From CAVXTT01 sp963764685 (GTDB taxonomy: Bacteria > Bacteroidota > Ignavibacteria > Ignavibacteriales > Ignavibacteriaceae): 64,000 nt of DNA. Each line of letters begins with the position of its first letter. The stretch's first letter is position 1. The DNA lies in the NCBI GenBank assembly GCA_963764685.1, contig CAVXTT010000017.1, positions 124,001 to 188,000 of the forward strand. The letters are read 5' to 3'. The position numbers were made by a program, and so were the translations under genes. This document shows, one piece after another, positions 53,550 to 63,380 of the stretch. The notes under the pieces are model-generated. The model had not been told where the DNA came from. It searched no databases and saw only the letters and a list, made by a program, of their open reading frames with translations.

Positions 53550-54326
53550 ATGAATCAAATCCATCAGACTGCTATAGTAAGCAGTAAAGCCAAATTAGGG
53601 GAAAATATAATTGTCTCACCATTTGCGATAATCCAGGACGATGTAGAAATCGGAGATAATTGCTACATAGGTCCTTCCGCAGTAGTATATAATGGAGCAC
53701 GTATTGGGAATAATGTAAAGATTCATCAGGCTGCCTCAATATCCAATATTCCACAGGATCTTAGTTATGCGGGAGAAGAATCAATATTTACAATTGGCGA
53801 TAATACAGTCATAAGAGAATTTGCTACCCTGCACAGAGGAACAAAGGTAACGGGGCGTTCAAGCCTGGGAAACAATTGCCTGGTTATGGCTTACGCACAT
53901 ATAGCCCACGATTGCTGCGTTGGCAATAATTGTATCCTTGTTAACTCTGTCCAGCTTGGGGGTCACGTATTAGTTGAGGATTATGCCATTATCGGTGGTG
54001 CCACAGTTGTACATCAGTTTTGCAAAATCGGGCAGCATTCAATGACAGGCGGGGGCTTTAGAGTAACCCAGGATGTGCCGCCATATATACTTGCAGCCCA
54101 CGAACCTATTCAGTACACCGGGTTAAATATTATAGGTTTGAGAAGACGTGGTTTTTCTAATGAGGATATTCAGACTCTCAAGGCAGCTTACGGCATTTTG
54201 TATGGTAAAAAGATGATCATAAGTCAGGCAAAACAAGTAATAGCTGAGCAATATGGTGATAGTGCTCTGGTGAAAAATCTGTTAAGTTTTATTGAAAACA
54301 GTAAAAGAGGTCTTATAGCCGGATGA
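53550..54326 (+). CDS. lpxA: UDP-N-acetylglucosamine acyltransferase
   Basis: This 258-residue left-handed beta-helix acyltransferase catalyses the first step of lipid A synthesis. It starts NQIHQTAIVSSKAKLGENI, has the catalytic His in AYAHIAHDCCVGNN and the LpxA-specific NIIGLRRRGFS near the C-terminus. The ATG at 53550 is chosen over an upstream frame extension because it begins at the family start and follows the lpxC-fabZ stop by one base (TAAAATG). Confidence 0.95.
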   Translation: MNQIHQTAIVSSKAKLGENIIVSPFAIIQDDVEIGDNCYIGPSAVVYNGARIGNNVKIHQAASISNIPQDLSYAGEESIFTIGDNTVIREFATLHRGTKVTGRSSLGNNCLVMAYAHIAHDCCVGNNCILVNSVQLGGHVLVEDYAIIGGATVVHQFCKIGQHSMTGGGFRVTQDVPPYILAAHEPIQYTGLNIIGLRRRGFSNEDIQTLKAAYGILYGKKMIISQAKQVIAEQYGDSALVKNLLSFIENSKRGLIAG

Positions 54327-55102
54327 AATGGCTTTACTTTAATACCGGAGAAGGTACCGGAAAATTTAATATGGAGTTGGATAAATCCCTCTCGCGCAAT
54401 ATTAAAAGTAATGAAGCATTTTTCCGCTTATACAGGTGGAAACCTTATTGTCTTTCATTAGGCGTCAACCAATCGATGTCATCCGTCAATATTGAAAAAG
54501 CAGCAATGGATAATATCGATATTGTTTACAGACCGACAGGGGGCAGAGGGATTCTGCATTCCGAAGAACTTACCTACTCTGTAATTCTTTCTAAAGATGA
54601 TTTTAATTCTGCAAAACAGGTTTACCACGAGATCAATCTTGCCATTGCAGACGGTCTTGCCAGGTATAACAGCAGGCTCCGTAATGTGGAACTTGAAACA
54701 GTACAGCCCAAATTCAATGATGTTTATAAAACTCCGCAGGGGGATATCTGTTTTGCTGTTCCTGCAAAGAATGAATTAAAATTCAGTGGCAGGAAACTTG
54801 TAGGAAGTGCACAGAGGAGAATGGACACTGGAATTCTTCAGCACGGCTCGATTTTATGCGGGGCATTTCACAGGAATATTATCAGCTATCTTCACCTGTC
54901 GGATGCAGAGAAAATATTTATTGAAAGCGAAATGGACTTAAAAACTATCGAGCTTGAAAATATTCTCGGCGAGGAAACAGATTATAAAAAATTATCACTT
55001 GCACTTCTGGCAGGATTTGAACATCATTTCAACACCCAATTCGAACCAGCTGATTACACTGAATTTTTATCTAATGAGGAAGAAATTCTTAATACAATAT
55101 GA
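54323..55102 (+). CDS. Lipoate/octanoate protein transferase family (LipM/LplA-like)
   Basis: This 259-residue BirA/LplA-fold protein has YRWKPYCLSLGVNQS, VYRPTGGRGILHSEELTYS (the RxTGG motif), FNDVYKTPQGDICFA and GRKLVGSAQRR with the conserved lysine. It transfers octanoyl or lipoyl groups to lipoyl-domain proteins; octanoyltransferase LipM-type activity is plausible since Cys lies in the ICFA segment. It overlaps lpxA and panB by 4 bases each, so it belongs to the same operon although the pathway differs. Confidence 0.85.
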   Translation: MKWLYFNTGEGTGKFNMELDKSLSRNIKSNEAFFRLYRWKPYCLSLGVNQSMSSVNIEKAAMDNIDIVYRPTGGRGILHSEELTYSVILSKDDFNSAKQVYHEINLAIADGLARYNSRLRNVELETVQPKFNDVYKTPQGDICFAVPAKNELKFSGRKLVGSAQRRMDTGILQHGSILCGAFHRNIISYLHLSDAEKIFIESEMDLKTIELENILGEETDYKKLSLALLAGFEHHFNTQFEPADYTEFLSNEEEILNTI

Positions 55103-55914
55103 ATACAGAAAAAGAAATTAAAAGAGTAACCACTAAGGCCCTGCACCTGCTGAAGAAAAAGGGGATCAAGATAACTGCTTTAACTGCTTATGATTTCATT
55201 ACGGCAAAATTGATTGATGCAGCAGGAATAGATATAGTGCTTGTAGGAGATTCACTAGGTAACGTTTTCCAGGGAAATGATACCACGCTGCCGGTAACGA
55301 TGGATGAAATGATTTATCATACAAAAGCTGTTACAAAGGGAGTCCACAGGGCAATGGTTATAGTGGATATGCCGTTTATGTCGTACCAGCTAAGTATTGA
55401 TGAAGGTTTTCGTAATGCGGGCAGAATTATGAAAGAAACATCGGCAGGTGCTGTTAAACTTGAAGGGGGAGAGCGCGTTGCAGAAACAATTAGAAAAATT
55501 ACTCAGGCTGGGATTCCGGTTATGGGACATATTGGATTAACTCCCCAGAGTATCCATCAGTTTGGCAGTTACAGGGAAAGAGGGCGCGATAAACAGGAAG
55601 CTGCAGAAATCTTGAAAGATGCAAAGATATTAGAAGAAGCAGGCGCTTTTTCAATTGTGCTTGAAAAAATTCCTGCGAAGCTTTCAAAACAGGTCACGGA
55701 ATCAGTTAAGATCCCCACCATCGGTATAGGTGCCGGAAAACATTGTGATGGACAAATTTTGGTGACACCTGATATGCTTGGACTGAATGTTGATTTTCAT
55801 CCACGTTTTGTAAGATATTATGCAGAGGTAGCAAAAGAGATTTCAAAAGCTGTGCGCAGCTATATTACGGATATAAAGGCAGAGCAATTTCCGAAAGATG
55901 AAGAAAGTTATTGA
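55099..55914 (+). CDS. panB: 3-methyl-2-oxobutanoate hydroxymethyltransferase
   Basis: The 271-residue pantothenate-pathway enzyme transfers a hydroxymethyl group from methylene-THF to 2-oxoisovalerate. Clear family blocks: ITALTAYDFITAKLIDAAGID, LVGDSLGNVFQGNDTTLPVT, MGHIGLTPQSIHQFG and PTIGIGAGKHCDGQILVT. The start overlaps the previous stop. No panC follows. Confidence 0.95.
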   Translation: MNTEKEIKRVTTKALHLLKKKGIKITALTAYDFITAKLIDAAGIDIVLVGDSLGNVFQGNDTTLPVTMDEMIYHTKAVTKGVHRAMVIVDMPFMSYQLSIDEGFRNAGRIMKETSAGAVKLEGGERVAETIRKITQAGIPVMGHIGLTPQSIHQFGSYRERGRDKQEAAEILKDAKILEEAGAFSIVLEKIPAKLSKQVTESVKIPTIGIGAGKHCDGQILVTPDMLGLNVDFHPRFVRYYAEVAKEISKAVRSYITDIKAEQFPKDEESY

Positions 55915-55975
55915 GCTGCATAACTTTCCTTTTCCATATCTTGCAATAAAAATCCCCAACTCTTAACTTCAGTCA

Positions 55976-57100
55976 ATGATTAATAAATTTATTATTCTCC
56001 TCTTCCTTTTTTGCAGTATTACTATTATGTCCCAGACAGAAATTAAAAAATTTCTTGAGGGTGCCGTAATTACTTCCATTGAGAAAGAAGGGGATTTTAT
56101 CTGGTGTACAACGTGGGGACACGGAATTTTCAGATATTCACTTCTTGAAGATAAATGGATAAACTTTTCAACAAAGAGTAAAAATCTTGAAAATGACTTT
56201 TTTTATAACGTTGCAGTAAGTAAAGATTACATTTGGGCGGGCGCAAGTGAAGGTTTATTCATTTATAATAAAAAGAAGGATACCTGGACAAATAAAAAAT
56301 TTGCCGTCGGCGGTGAGATGGGCAACTGGGTCAGGGCACTTAAATATGATCCCCAGCAGAATATTCTTTGGATTGGAAGATTTAAAAATCTTACTCTGTT
56401 GAATGTTAAGCGACAAGTTTACGAAGATATTGACCGCACATTGAATAAAGATCCTAAAACAAATAATTTTATTTCTATTAAACTTGAGGGGGACAGCATA
56501 ATCTGGTTCGGTACGGAGGCCGGTGTTCATAAATATACTAAGAAAAAATCGCCGGGAGATAAAACAGCCTGGTATTTTTATGATAATAAAAAAAATGGTT
56601 TTAATCTTGAAGGAGATGCAGTTTCGGTATCAGATATTCTTTTCGAAAAAAATTATATCTGGTTCGGCACGGACGAATTTATAACCAAAGAACGTCCACA
56701 GTTTAACCCGGGCGGTATATACAGATATAATCGCCGTAACCAGTGGACAAGAATATCAAAACAAAACGGACTTCCAGCAAACGGCATTTATGCTCTGGAA
56801 AAAACAGGTAATTTTATTTGGGCAGCTGTCTATCAGTTTGACAGGTCAGATAAAAAGGAATATGGCAAAGGAATTGTTCTATTAGACCGAAATACGGGGA
56901 AGCTTACCCAGGTAAATCTTAACGAGACAAGTATTAACACTTCTAATATTTCCAATCTTCTGTTCGATGGTAAAAACATGTGGCTCGGAACCGATAACGG
57001 TATATACAGAGTGGGTATCGAGAACCCGCTGGCGAAGTGGAACCTGAAAAAAGAAATAAAGAAAAAAGAACCCCAGAAGAAAAACACCCCCAAAAAGTAA
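55976..57100 (+). CDS. Exported propeller protein of the two-component-regulator type
   Basis: The 374-residue protein has a signal peptide (FIILLFLFCSITIMS) and repeated blades with IWCTTWGHGIFRYS, IWAGASEGLFIYN, IWFGTEAGVHKYT and MWLGTDNGIYRVG, the same blade type as in sensor domains of hybrid regulators. It lacks kinase and transmembrane parts, so it may be a free-standing sensor or binding protein. The lysine-rich tail (KKEIKKKEPQKKN) is unusual. It lies between panB and hldE1, monocistronic by spacing; 57101-57328 holds no gene. Confidence 0.75.
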   Translation: MINKFIILLFLFCSITIMSQTEIKKFLEGAVITSIEKEGDFIWCTTWGHGIFRYSLLEDKWINFSTKSKNLENDFFYNVAVSKDYIWAGASEGLFIYNKKKDTWTNKKFAVGGEMGNWVRALKYDPQQNILWIGRFKNLTLLNVKRQVYEDIDRTLNKDPKTNNFISIKLEGDSIIWFGTEAGVHKYTKKKSPGDKTAWYFYDNKKNGFNLEGDAVSVSDILFEKNYIWFGTDEFITKERPQFNPGGIYRYNRRNQWTRISKQNGLPANGIYALEKTGNFIWAAVYQFDRSDKKEYGKGIVLLDRNTGKLTQVNLNETSINTSNISNLLFDGKNMWLGTDNGIYRVGIENPLAKWNLKKEIKKKEPQKKNTPKK

Positions 57101-57328
57101 GTGTTGTTTTTTAATAACACCTGTCTAATCGCTTTATAGCATAAAATTACTTCGCCCGGGGATTGTTGTTCAAATACAGATATATAAAAATTGTATGTCA
57201 TTGCCATCATTTTCGATATAATAAATCAATAAAACCAATGCTGGAATCAGTTTTCCCAATAGTGCCTAATCCAATTTCACACATAAAAGTATAATAATTA
57301 TCTTTGTTTTGGCAATTTTGAAGGAATT

Positions 57329-58324
57329 ATGATCAAAATCAGTAAAAGCAGACTTAAATCCCTGCAGAAGAATTTTATCGGTAAAAGAATAGCGGTCGTG
57401 GGCGATATGATGCTCGACTGTTATTTCTGGGGGGTGGTAAGAAGAGTATCCCCTGAGGCACCGGTTCCTGTTGTGGAAATAGATAACGAATTTTACCGGT
57501 TCGGCGGGGCTGCTAATGTTGCGTTAAATATTATTAAACTAGGGGGGGTGCCGGTGCCTGTAGGTGTTATTGGTTTTGATAATTACGGAACGATTTTTAC
57601 TTCATTGATCAAGGAATCGGGAATTGAACACGAGGGAATTTTAATTGATGAAAGCCGTCCCACAACAGCAAAGACAAGAGTGATTGCCCAAAATCAGCAC
57701 GTGGTTCGGATCGATAAGGAAAGTAAGTATTATATTGATCCCCAGGTGCGTGAAGAATTGTATCTATATCTGGAGGACCAGATAAAAAACCTGGATGCAC
57801 TTATTCTTCAGGATTATAATAAAGGAGTATTAACCCCTGATCTTATTGAAAAAATTATAAACCTGGCAAAAAAACATAAAGTAATCATTACAGTAGATCC
57901 CAAATTCCATAATTTTTTCAAATATAAAGATGTAACTGTTTTTAAACCAAACAGGAAAGAAGCCGAGGATGTACTCGGCATAAAAATAAAAACAAGCGAA
58001 GATGTTTCTGCTGCAGGGGAGGAACTTATGAAAAGATTAAATCCTGAATACCTGTTATTGACGCTCGGTGAAGAAGGCATTGCAGTTTTTGAAGACGGCA
58101 AAGAAGAGCGAAGGATGCCCACAAAAGCAAGAAAAGTTGCCGATGTTTCCGGCGCGGGGGATACTGTCATTTCTACATTAACACTTGCACTAGCGGCGGG
58201 TGCAAATATTTCCGAAGCTTCCTTTCTGGCGAATTATGCCGGTGGAATTGTATGCGGTGAAGTAGGAATTATTCCAATTGAAAGAGACAAGCTTTTTAAC
58301 ACAGTACTCGAAGAAATTGAATGA
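57329..58324 (+). CDS. hldE1: D-glycero-beta-D-manno-heptose-7-phosphate kinase
   Basis: This 331-residue PfkB-fold kinase acts in ADP-heptose synthesis for LPS inner core. It shows VGDMMLDCYFWGVVRRVSPE, FRFGGAANVALN (here YRFGGAANVALNI), DYNKGVLTPDLI, TVDPKFHNFFKYK and GAGDT with catalytic Asp278. The usual fused HldE is here two genes, kinase first and nucleotidyltransferase next with a 4-base overlap (ATGA). Confidence 0.93.
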   Translation: MIKISKSRLKSLQKNFIGKRIAVVGDMMLDCYFWGVVRRVSPEAPVPVVEIDNEFYRFGGAANVALNIIKLGGVPVPVGVIGFDNYGTIFTSLIKESGIEHEGILIDESRPTTAKTRVIAQNQHVVRIDKESKYYIDPQVREELYLYLEDQIKNLDALILQDYNKGVLTPDLIEKIINLAKKHKVIITVDPKFHNFFKYKDVTVFKPNRKEAEDVLGIKIKTSEDVSAAGEELMKRLNPEYLLLTLGEEGIAVFEDGKEERRMPTKARKVADVSGAGDTVISTLTLALAAGANISEASFLANYAGGIVCGEVGIIPIERDKLFNTVLEEIE

Positions 58325-58794
58325 TCATTAAACTAAATGAACTAAAGAAGCTCCGCCGTAAATTTAAGGAGGAGGGGAAAAAAGTTGTTTTTACCAACGG
58401 TTGTTTTGATATAATTCACGCCGGACACATTGATTATCTTAATAAGGCAAAAGCAGCCGGGGATATTCTTATAGTCGGTTTAAATAATGATAAATCGGTA
58501 AGAAGTATAAAAGGGGAAAAACGTCCGATACTGGATGAGCAGGAAAGGGGTGTCATACTTTCAAACCTTAAATGTGTTGATTATGTCATATATTTTGAAG
58601 AGGATACTCCGGAAAAACTGATTAACGAGCTTGTTCCTGATGTGTTAATTAAAGGTGCTGATTGGCCTATTGAAGCCATTGTAGGAAAAGACACAGTGCT
58701 TAAGCACGGTGGAGAAGTACGAACCATCGAATTCATTACCAATCAATCTACTTCCGGAATAATTAAAAGGATTCTGGAAAAATATGATAATTGA
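58321..58794 (+). CDS. hldE2: D-glycero-beta-D-manno-heptose-1-phosphate adenylyltransferase
   Basis: The 157-residue nucleotidyltransferase has the HxGH motif in TNGCFDIIHAGHIDYLNKAK, VGLNNDKSVRSIKGEKRPI and the C-terminal TSGIIKRILEK. It makes ADP-heptose from heptose-1-phosphate and ATP. Overlap with the kinase gene shows that the two act as one unit. Confidence 0.94.
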   Translation: MIIKLNELKKLRRKFKEEGKKVVFTNGCFDIIHAGHIDYLNKAKAAGDILIVGLNNDKSVRSIKGEKRPILDEQERGVILSNLKCVDYVIYFEEDTPEKLINELVPDVLIKGADWPIEAIVGKDTVLKHGGEVRTIEFITNQSTSGIIKRILEKYDN

Positions 58795-58886
58795 TACACC
58801 CCTTTTGATGTCCTTGTTTTTTTATGGAATTCATTTGATATTATCACTGATAATGATGTTTGAGATTAAATATTAAGTAAAAGATA

Positions 58887-61800
58887 GTGGCAGAAATCAA
58901 GAAAAATAAGAAGAAAAGAACGCTTTTACAGAAGATTGTAAATGTCTTCCTGGTATTCTTTTTATCATTATTTGTTCTGATACTGATCCTTTTTGGAATA
59001 ACTCAGACAGCGACTTTCCGAGAATTTCTTCGTGATAAAGTTTTAGAGATTGCAAATTCAGAACTTAACGGCCATTTAGATATCGGCAGAATTGATGGAA
59101 CCATTTTCACATCCCTGATACTCAATAATATAATTGTATCAATGGAAAAAGATACTATCCTCTCCGCTGAAAAAATTGAAGTGAGAACGAGCCCATTAAA
59201 ATTACTTGCCAAAGAAATATTTATCCGGAAATTCGAAATAAAGAATGCCCGGCTGAAGCTTGTGGCTGACGAGGAAGGGAAATTAAATCTTGCAAAATTA
59301 TTTCCTGAGTCTGAAGAGGATACTACTTCATCCGAATTCCCATTTACAATTGAAGCTCGTGATATGCGTCTGACCAATTTAGACCTGTCTTTCCGGAATT
59401 ATAATATTCCGGAAAAAGGTGAGATCCACAAGGAACTTGTTTTTGATGATCTCAGGATCAGGGACCTGAATATGCTTTTTGAAGCTTCAATGGACATAAA
59501 CAATAATGACTTCCGGCTTCAGATCAAGCAATTTGCTTTTAATCCAAATGTCAACTCTTTTTCTCTTAAAGAACTTTCAGGTACTTTTTATGTCAATGAG
59601 AAGATGCTTAAAGCGGATGGACTAAGACTTCTTACAGGCAATTCGGATATAAATCTTACTGCAGAGTTAACAGGCTATAATGTTTTTGATACAACAGGTG
59701 CATCAAAATTCGGAGATGCAAGTCTTTCTCTGAATATGAGTGCAGATAAATTTAACTTCAATGATCTTGCAAGGTTAACTTCTGTAAAAATGATGACCGG
59801 GGAATTAAAAGCAGATATTGAGGGCAAAGGGACTGTTAAAGATTTTGTGTTGGATAATTTAGAAATAGATCTTGCTAATAGCCACCTGCAAACCTCGGGT
59901 TTAATTAAAAACCTCGACAATCCTGATTCAATCCTCCTCGCAGTTAAATTTAATGATACTTATATAAACCAGACAGATATTAAAAACCTTATGCCGGGAG
60001 CAGATATTCCTGTTTACAAGGAATATGGTGTGCTGAGATTCGATACTTTGAATTATTCCGGGACATTTGAAGATTTTGATATCACGATATTATTAAGAAC
60101 CGACAAAGGAGAAATCTATGCCGATGCCGGGATCAATATGCAGAAAAAAGATATAGCATATGATGCAACGCTAAATGTAAAAAACCTGGATATTTCTCCT
60201 TTGGCAGGCTTACAGACAAATTTAAATATTCGGTCAGATTTTAAGGGAATCGGCACTGAACCCTCCACTATTCTTGCTGATATAAATTTGATCGGCGATG
60301 GTTCTGTTATTGAGGGGAACAAACTGGACTCATTAAGATTAACTGCAGATTCAAAAAACAGCGTTCTGAATTATAATCTTATTGCGGTTAAGGATACGAT
60401 CACCGCTCGGTTAGCCGGCTACTTTAATTTTGAAAATAAAACAAACCCTGTTTATGAACTTCAAGGAACACTTAGGAATCTTAACCTCGCTGCATTTACC
60501 GAGGATTCAACTGCAGAAAGTGATTTAAACTTTAATATCACTGCCAGCGGTGAAAGTTTTAATCCCGACTCTATAAATCTGTTTGTTAATATGAATCTGG
60601 AACAGTCTGTAATAAATGGAATAAAGATAGATACCACCAGAGCGATAATTGATCTCCAGAATGGTGCAGATGGAGAGAGAGTTATTAACATAATATCTGA
60701 CCTTGCAGATATAACTTTTGCAGGAAAATTTTCTGTAGACCAGGCAACAGATGTTTTCAGCAAAGAAGCTTATGTTCTTAAAAAGCTTTTAAATGAACAG
60801 CTTCAGCAGATAACTCATTCAGACAGTGTATTTATCGGGGATACTTTAGAAGTTACGGAAGCTTTGGGGGATGAGGAGAAAAGTTTTGTTGATTCTGTAA
60901 TGTCCATAAAATACCTTGTCGATTTTAAGGATTTTACATTACTTTCATTATTTCTGGGCAACAAAAGCCAGATTGAAATAGATGGTGAAATGAGCGGCAA
61001 CATCAGAAGTGACGGCGATAGTCTTCATTTTACCTATAATACAAGCATTCAATATATTAAATACAGAAGCGAAAGCGATGTCTTCTTTTTATCAAATCTC
61101 AACCTGAATGTTAATCTTCAAAATAGTCTTGATACTACAAGTAACATCAGCAGAGTTGCAGCAAATCTGAATTTAACCACAGACCGCATATTTATGGGAA
61201 GCAACATTAATGGATTAGCACTCAGGCTTAGCCTTAAAAATGGTGCTGCATTAATGGATTTTAAAGCGCAGCTGGAAGATTATGCAGCGGCGCATTTAAA
61301 AGGAGGATTCAATGTATCCGGAGATTTTGTTTTCCTGAATCTTGATACCCTGAACCTAAATTACAAGGGATTGAACTTAACAAATCCGCAGCAGATAAGA
61401 ATAGGGTATTCGGAAGATGAAATAAGAATTCAGGATTTTGTTCTACAAAGTGATTCTGCAGAGATACGCCTGGATGGTACTCTGCTACGTTCAGGTAATC
61501 AGAATATGAAACTTGCAATAAATAATCTCTCACTGAATAAAATAAGCACAACAGTTATGGGAGCACGGCCTGAGAATGCTCTTTCAGCAATGTTTAATCT
61601 TAATGCAGAAATTACCGGCAGCCTTGATGCCCCGGAAGCGGATCTTTCATTTAGAGTTGATAGTATAAAATATAAAAATCAGTCATTTGGCTATCTTGAA
61701 TCTGATGTAACTTATAAGAATAATATTATTGACGGTAAAATCCGTTTTATCGACTCTACAATAAATGCAACACAGCCCGCTTTACTTATCACGGCTGAAG

Positions 61801-63380
61801 TTCCCTTTGATTTGTCAGGTGAAGAACAGACAGCATCCGCTAAGCCCCCAATGAGTATAAAATTTACAGCCCGCGATTTTAACCTGGCTGCATTCGGCGA
61901 TATTCTGCCCGCAATTAACAAGCTGAGAGGGAAGTTAAATGCCGAGTTAAATATTACCGGAACCCCCGATAACCTTCAGCCGCAGGGATACTTTGAACTC
62001 ATCGGGGGTGCCTTTTTTGTTGAAGCTAACAATCTTGAATATTATGCCAATATGAAGGTCAATCTGCAGGAAAATAATTTAACACTCGAACATATTACTA
62101 TCCAGAACAGCACCGATACACCTGACGGTGGAACAATGACAGGAAGCGGAACAGCTAAGTTGGACAATATGGAAATTGTTTCCTCCTCATTTACAATGAA
62201 CGGATCCCTTAAAATATTAAGTCCGAATTCAAAAACTGCAAGTGCATCAGTTTATGGTGACCTTGTAATTGCGACGGATGGAAATATTGAATTTACAATG
62301 GGGGAGGAAGGATCAAATCTTAAAGCACCTATAATAGTAAAGAAGGCTAATCTTACATTCCCCCCCACACAAGGTGCTTATGAAAATAAAGCAGTGAATT
62401 TTGTATATAAATATGCTGAAGATACTACTATTTCCCATCCGGTGGGAATGGACTTTGAATCTCTCGTTGAATTATCAAGGCAGAAAGGGCAGACGCAGGA
62501 AATAAAAAACTCGGAAGAAAGTAAATTTGATTACACCATTGATATTAAATTGGAGAACGAAGCTAAAGTAATTTTTGTCTTGTCCAAAGAATTAAATCAG
62601 AACCTTACGGCTGTACTCAAGGGTAATATAAGTTATTCATACATAGACGGAAAATCGATTGCAAAAGGAGAATTAAAACTGTTAGAAGGGTCTACATTGG
62701 AATTTATTAAGACCCTCTCGGCTGACGGTTCGATCAAATTTGAAAATGAATTGAGCAACCCATTTTTAGATATTACTGCGACTTACCGCGACTATTATTA
62801 CCCGGCCGATTCTTCTTCAGGTGCCCAGGAAATTCAGGTTGCTGTAAAAATCAAAATAAGAGGATTTCTAAACGAACTTGATAAAACATTTATCAGGGAA
62901 GAAAATAATATTGCAGTTTATTATGGTGAATCCAATATTGAACAGGATACTCCTGATCCCACTAAAACACCCACGGATGCTATAATGTTCATCATAACTG
63001 GTAGATTTGCTTCCGATCTTTCTCAAAGTGAAAGAACAGATGCTGCCGGTCAATTTTCAGGAACGGCTACTGCAATGGCCGGTTCTTTACTCGGCGGATT
63101 TTTAAATAGACAGTTCGGGGATTATGTAAAAAGTGTTGAACTCCGGAAAGTAGGTACTGAAACCAAATTCAACCTTTCCGGACGGGTTAAGAATTTCAGG
63201 TATACAATCGGCGGTTCAACCGATGTGTTTGAAGATCTTAGCCAGGCTAATATAAAAATTGAATATCCTATTTTTGAGAACTTCTTACTGAGACTCGAAA
63301 GAAAAGAAGCAATAATGGAAAAAACTATAAACGCGGAAATGATAAACGAACTTGGCTTGAAGTACAGGTTCCAATTTTAA
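58887..63380 (+). CDS. tamB: TamB-like translocation/assembly protein (DUF490/AsmA-like)
   Basis: This 1497-residue inner-membrane-anchored protein has an N-terminal transmembrane helix (VFLVFFLSLFVLILILFGI) and a long repetitive beta-groove (residues about 45-1150). The C-terminal TamB domain (about 1150-1497) carries GRFASDLSQSER and ends in FQF. Family members bridge the two membranes and carry phospholipids or assist outer-membrane protein assembly. It starts with GTG at 58887. The stop overlaps the rnr start (TAATG). No TamA gene is beside it; BamA may serve. Confidence 0.9.
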   Translation: MAEIKKNKKKRTLLQKIVNVFLVFFLSLFVLILILFGITQTATFREFLRDKVLEIANSELNGHLDIGRIDGTIFTSLILNNIIVSMEKDTILSAEKIEVRTSPLKLLAKEIFIRKFEIKNARLKLVADEEGKLNLAKLFPESEEDTTSSEFPFTIEARDMRLTNLDLSFRNYNIPEKGEIHKELVFDDLRIRDLNMLFEASMDINNNDFRLQIKQFAFNPNVNSFSLKELSGTFYVNEKMLKADGLRLLTGNSDINLTAELTGYNVFDTTGASKFGDASLSLNMSADKFNFNDLARLTSVKMMTGELKADIEGKGTVKDFVLDNLEIDLANSHLQTSGLIKNLDNPDSILLAVKFNDTYINQTDIKNLMPGADIPVYKEYGVLRFDTLNYSGTFEDFDITILLRTDKGEIYADAGINMQKKDIAYDATLNVKNLDISPLAGLQTNLNIRSDFKGIGTEPSTILADINLIGDGSVIEGNKLDSLRLTADSKNSVLNYNLIAVKDTITARLAGYFNFENKTNPVYELQGTLRNLNLAAFTEDSTAESDLNFNITASGESFNPDSINLFVNMNLEQSVINGIKIDTTRAIIDLQNGADGERVINIISDLADITFAGKFSVDQATDVFSKEAYVLKKLLNEQLQQITHSDSVFIGDTLEVTEALGDEEKSFVDSVMSIKYLVDFKDFTLLSLFLGNKSQIEIDGEMSGNIRSDGDSLHFTYNTSIQYIKYRSESDVFFLSNLNLNVNLQNSLDTTSNISRVAANLNLTTDRIFMGSNINGLALRLSLKNGAALMDFKAQLEDYAAAHLKGGFNVSGDFVFLNLDTLNLNYKGLNLTNPQQIRIGYSEDEIRIQDFVLQSDSAEIRLDGTLLRSGNQNMKLAINNLSLNKISTTVMGARPENALSAMFNLNAEITGSLDAPEADLSFRVDSIKYKNQSFGYLESDVTYKNNIIDGKIRFIDSTINATQPALLITAEVPFDLSGEEQTASAKPPMSIKFTARDFNLAAFGDILPAINKLRGKLNAELNITGTPDNLQPQGYFELIGGAFFVEANNLEYYANMKVNLQENNLTLEHITIQNSTDTPDGGTMTGSGTAKLDNMEIVSSSFTMNGSLKILSPNSKTASASVYGDLVIATDGNIEFTMGEEGSNLKAPIIVKKANLTFPPTQGAYENKAVNFVYKYAEDTTISHPVGMDFESLVELSRQKGQTQEIKNSEESKFDYTIDIKLENEAKVIFVLSKELNQNLTAVLKGNISYSYIDGKSIAKGELKLLEGSTLEFIKTLSADGSIKFENELSNPFLDITATYRDYYYPADSSSGAQEIQVAVKIKIRGFLNELDKTFIREENNIAVYYGESNIEQDTPDPTKTPTDAIMFIITGRFASDLSQSERTDAAGQFSGTATAMAGSLLGGFLNRQFGDYVKSVELRKVGTETKFNLSGRVKNFRYTIGGSTDVFEDLSQANIKIEYPIFENFLLRLERKEAIMEKTINAEMINELGLKYRFQF

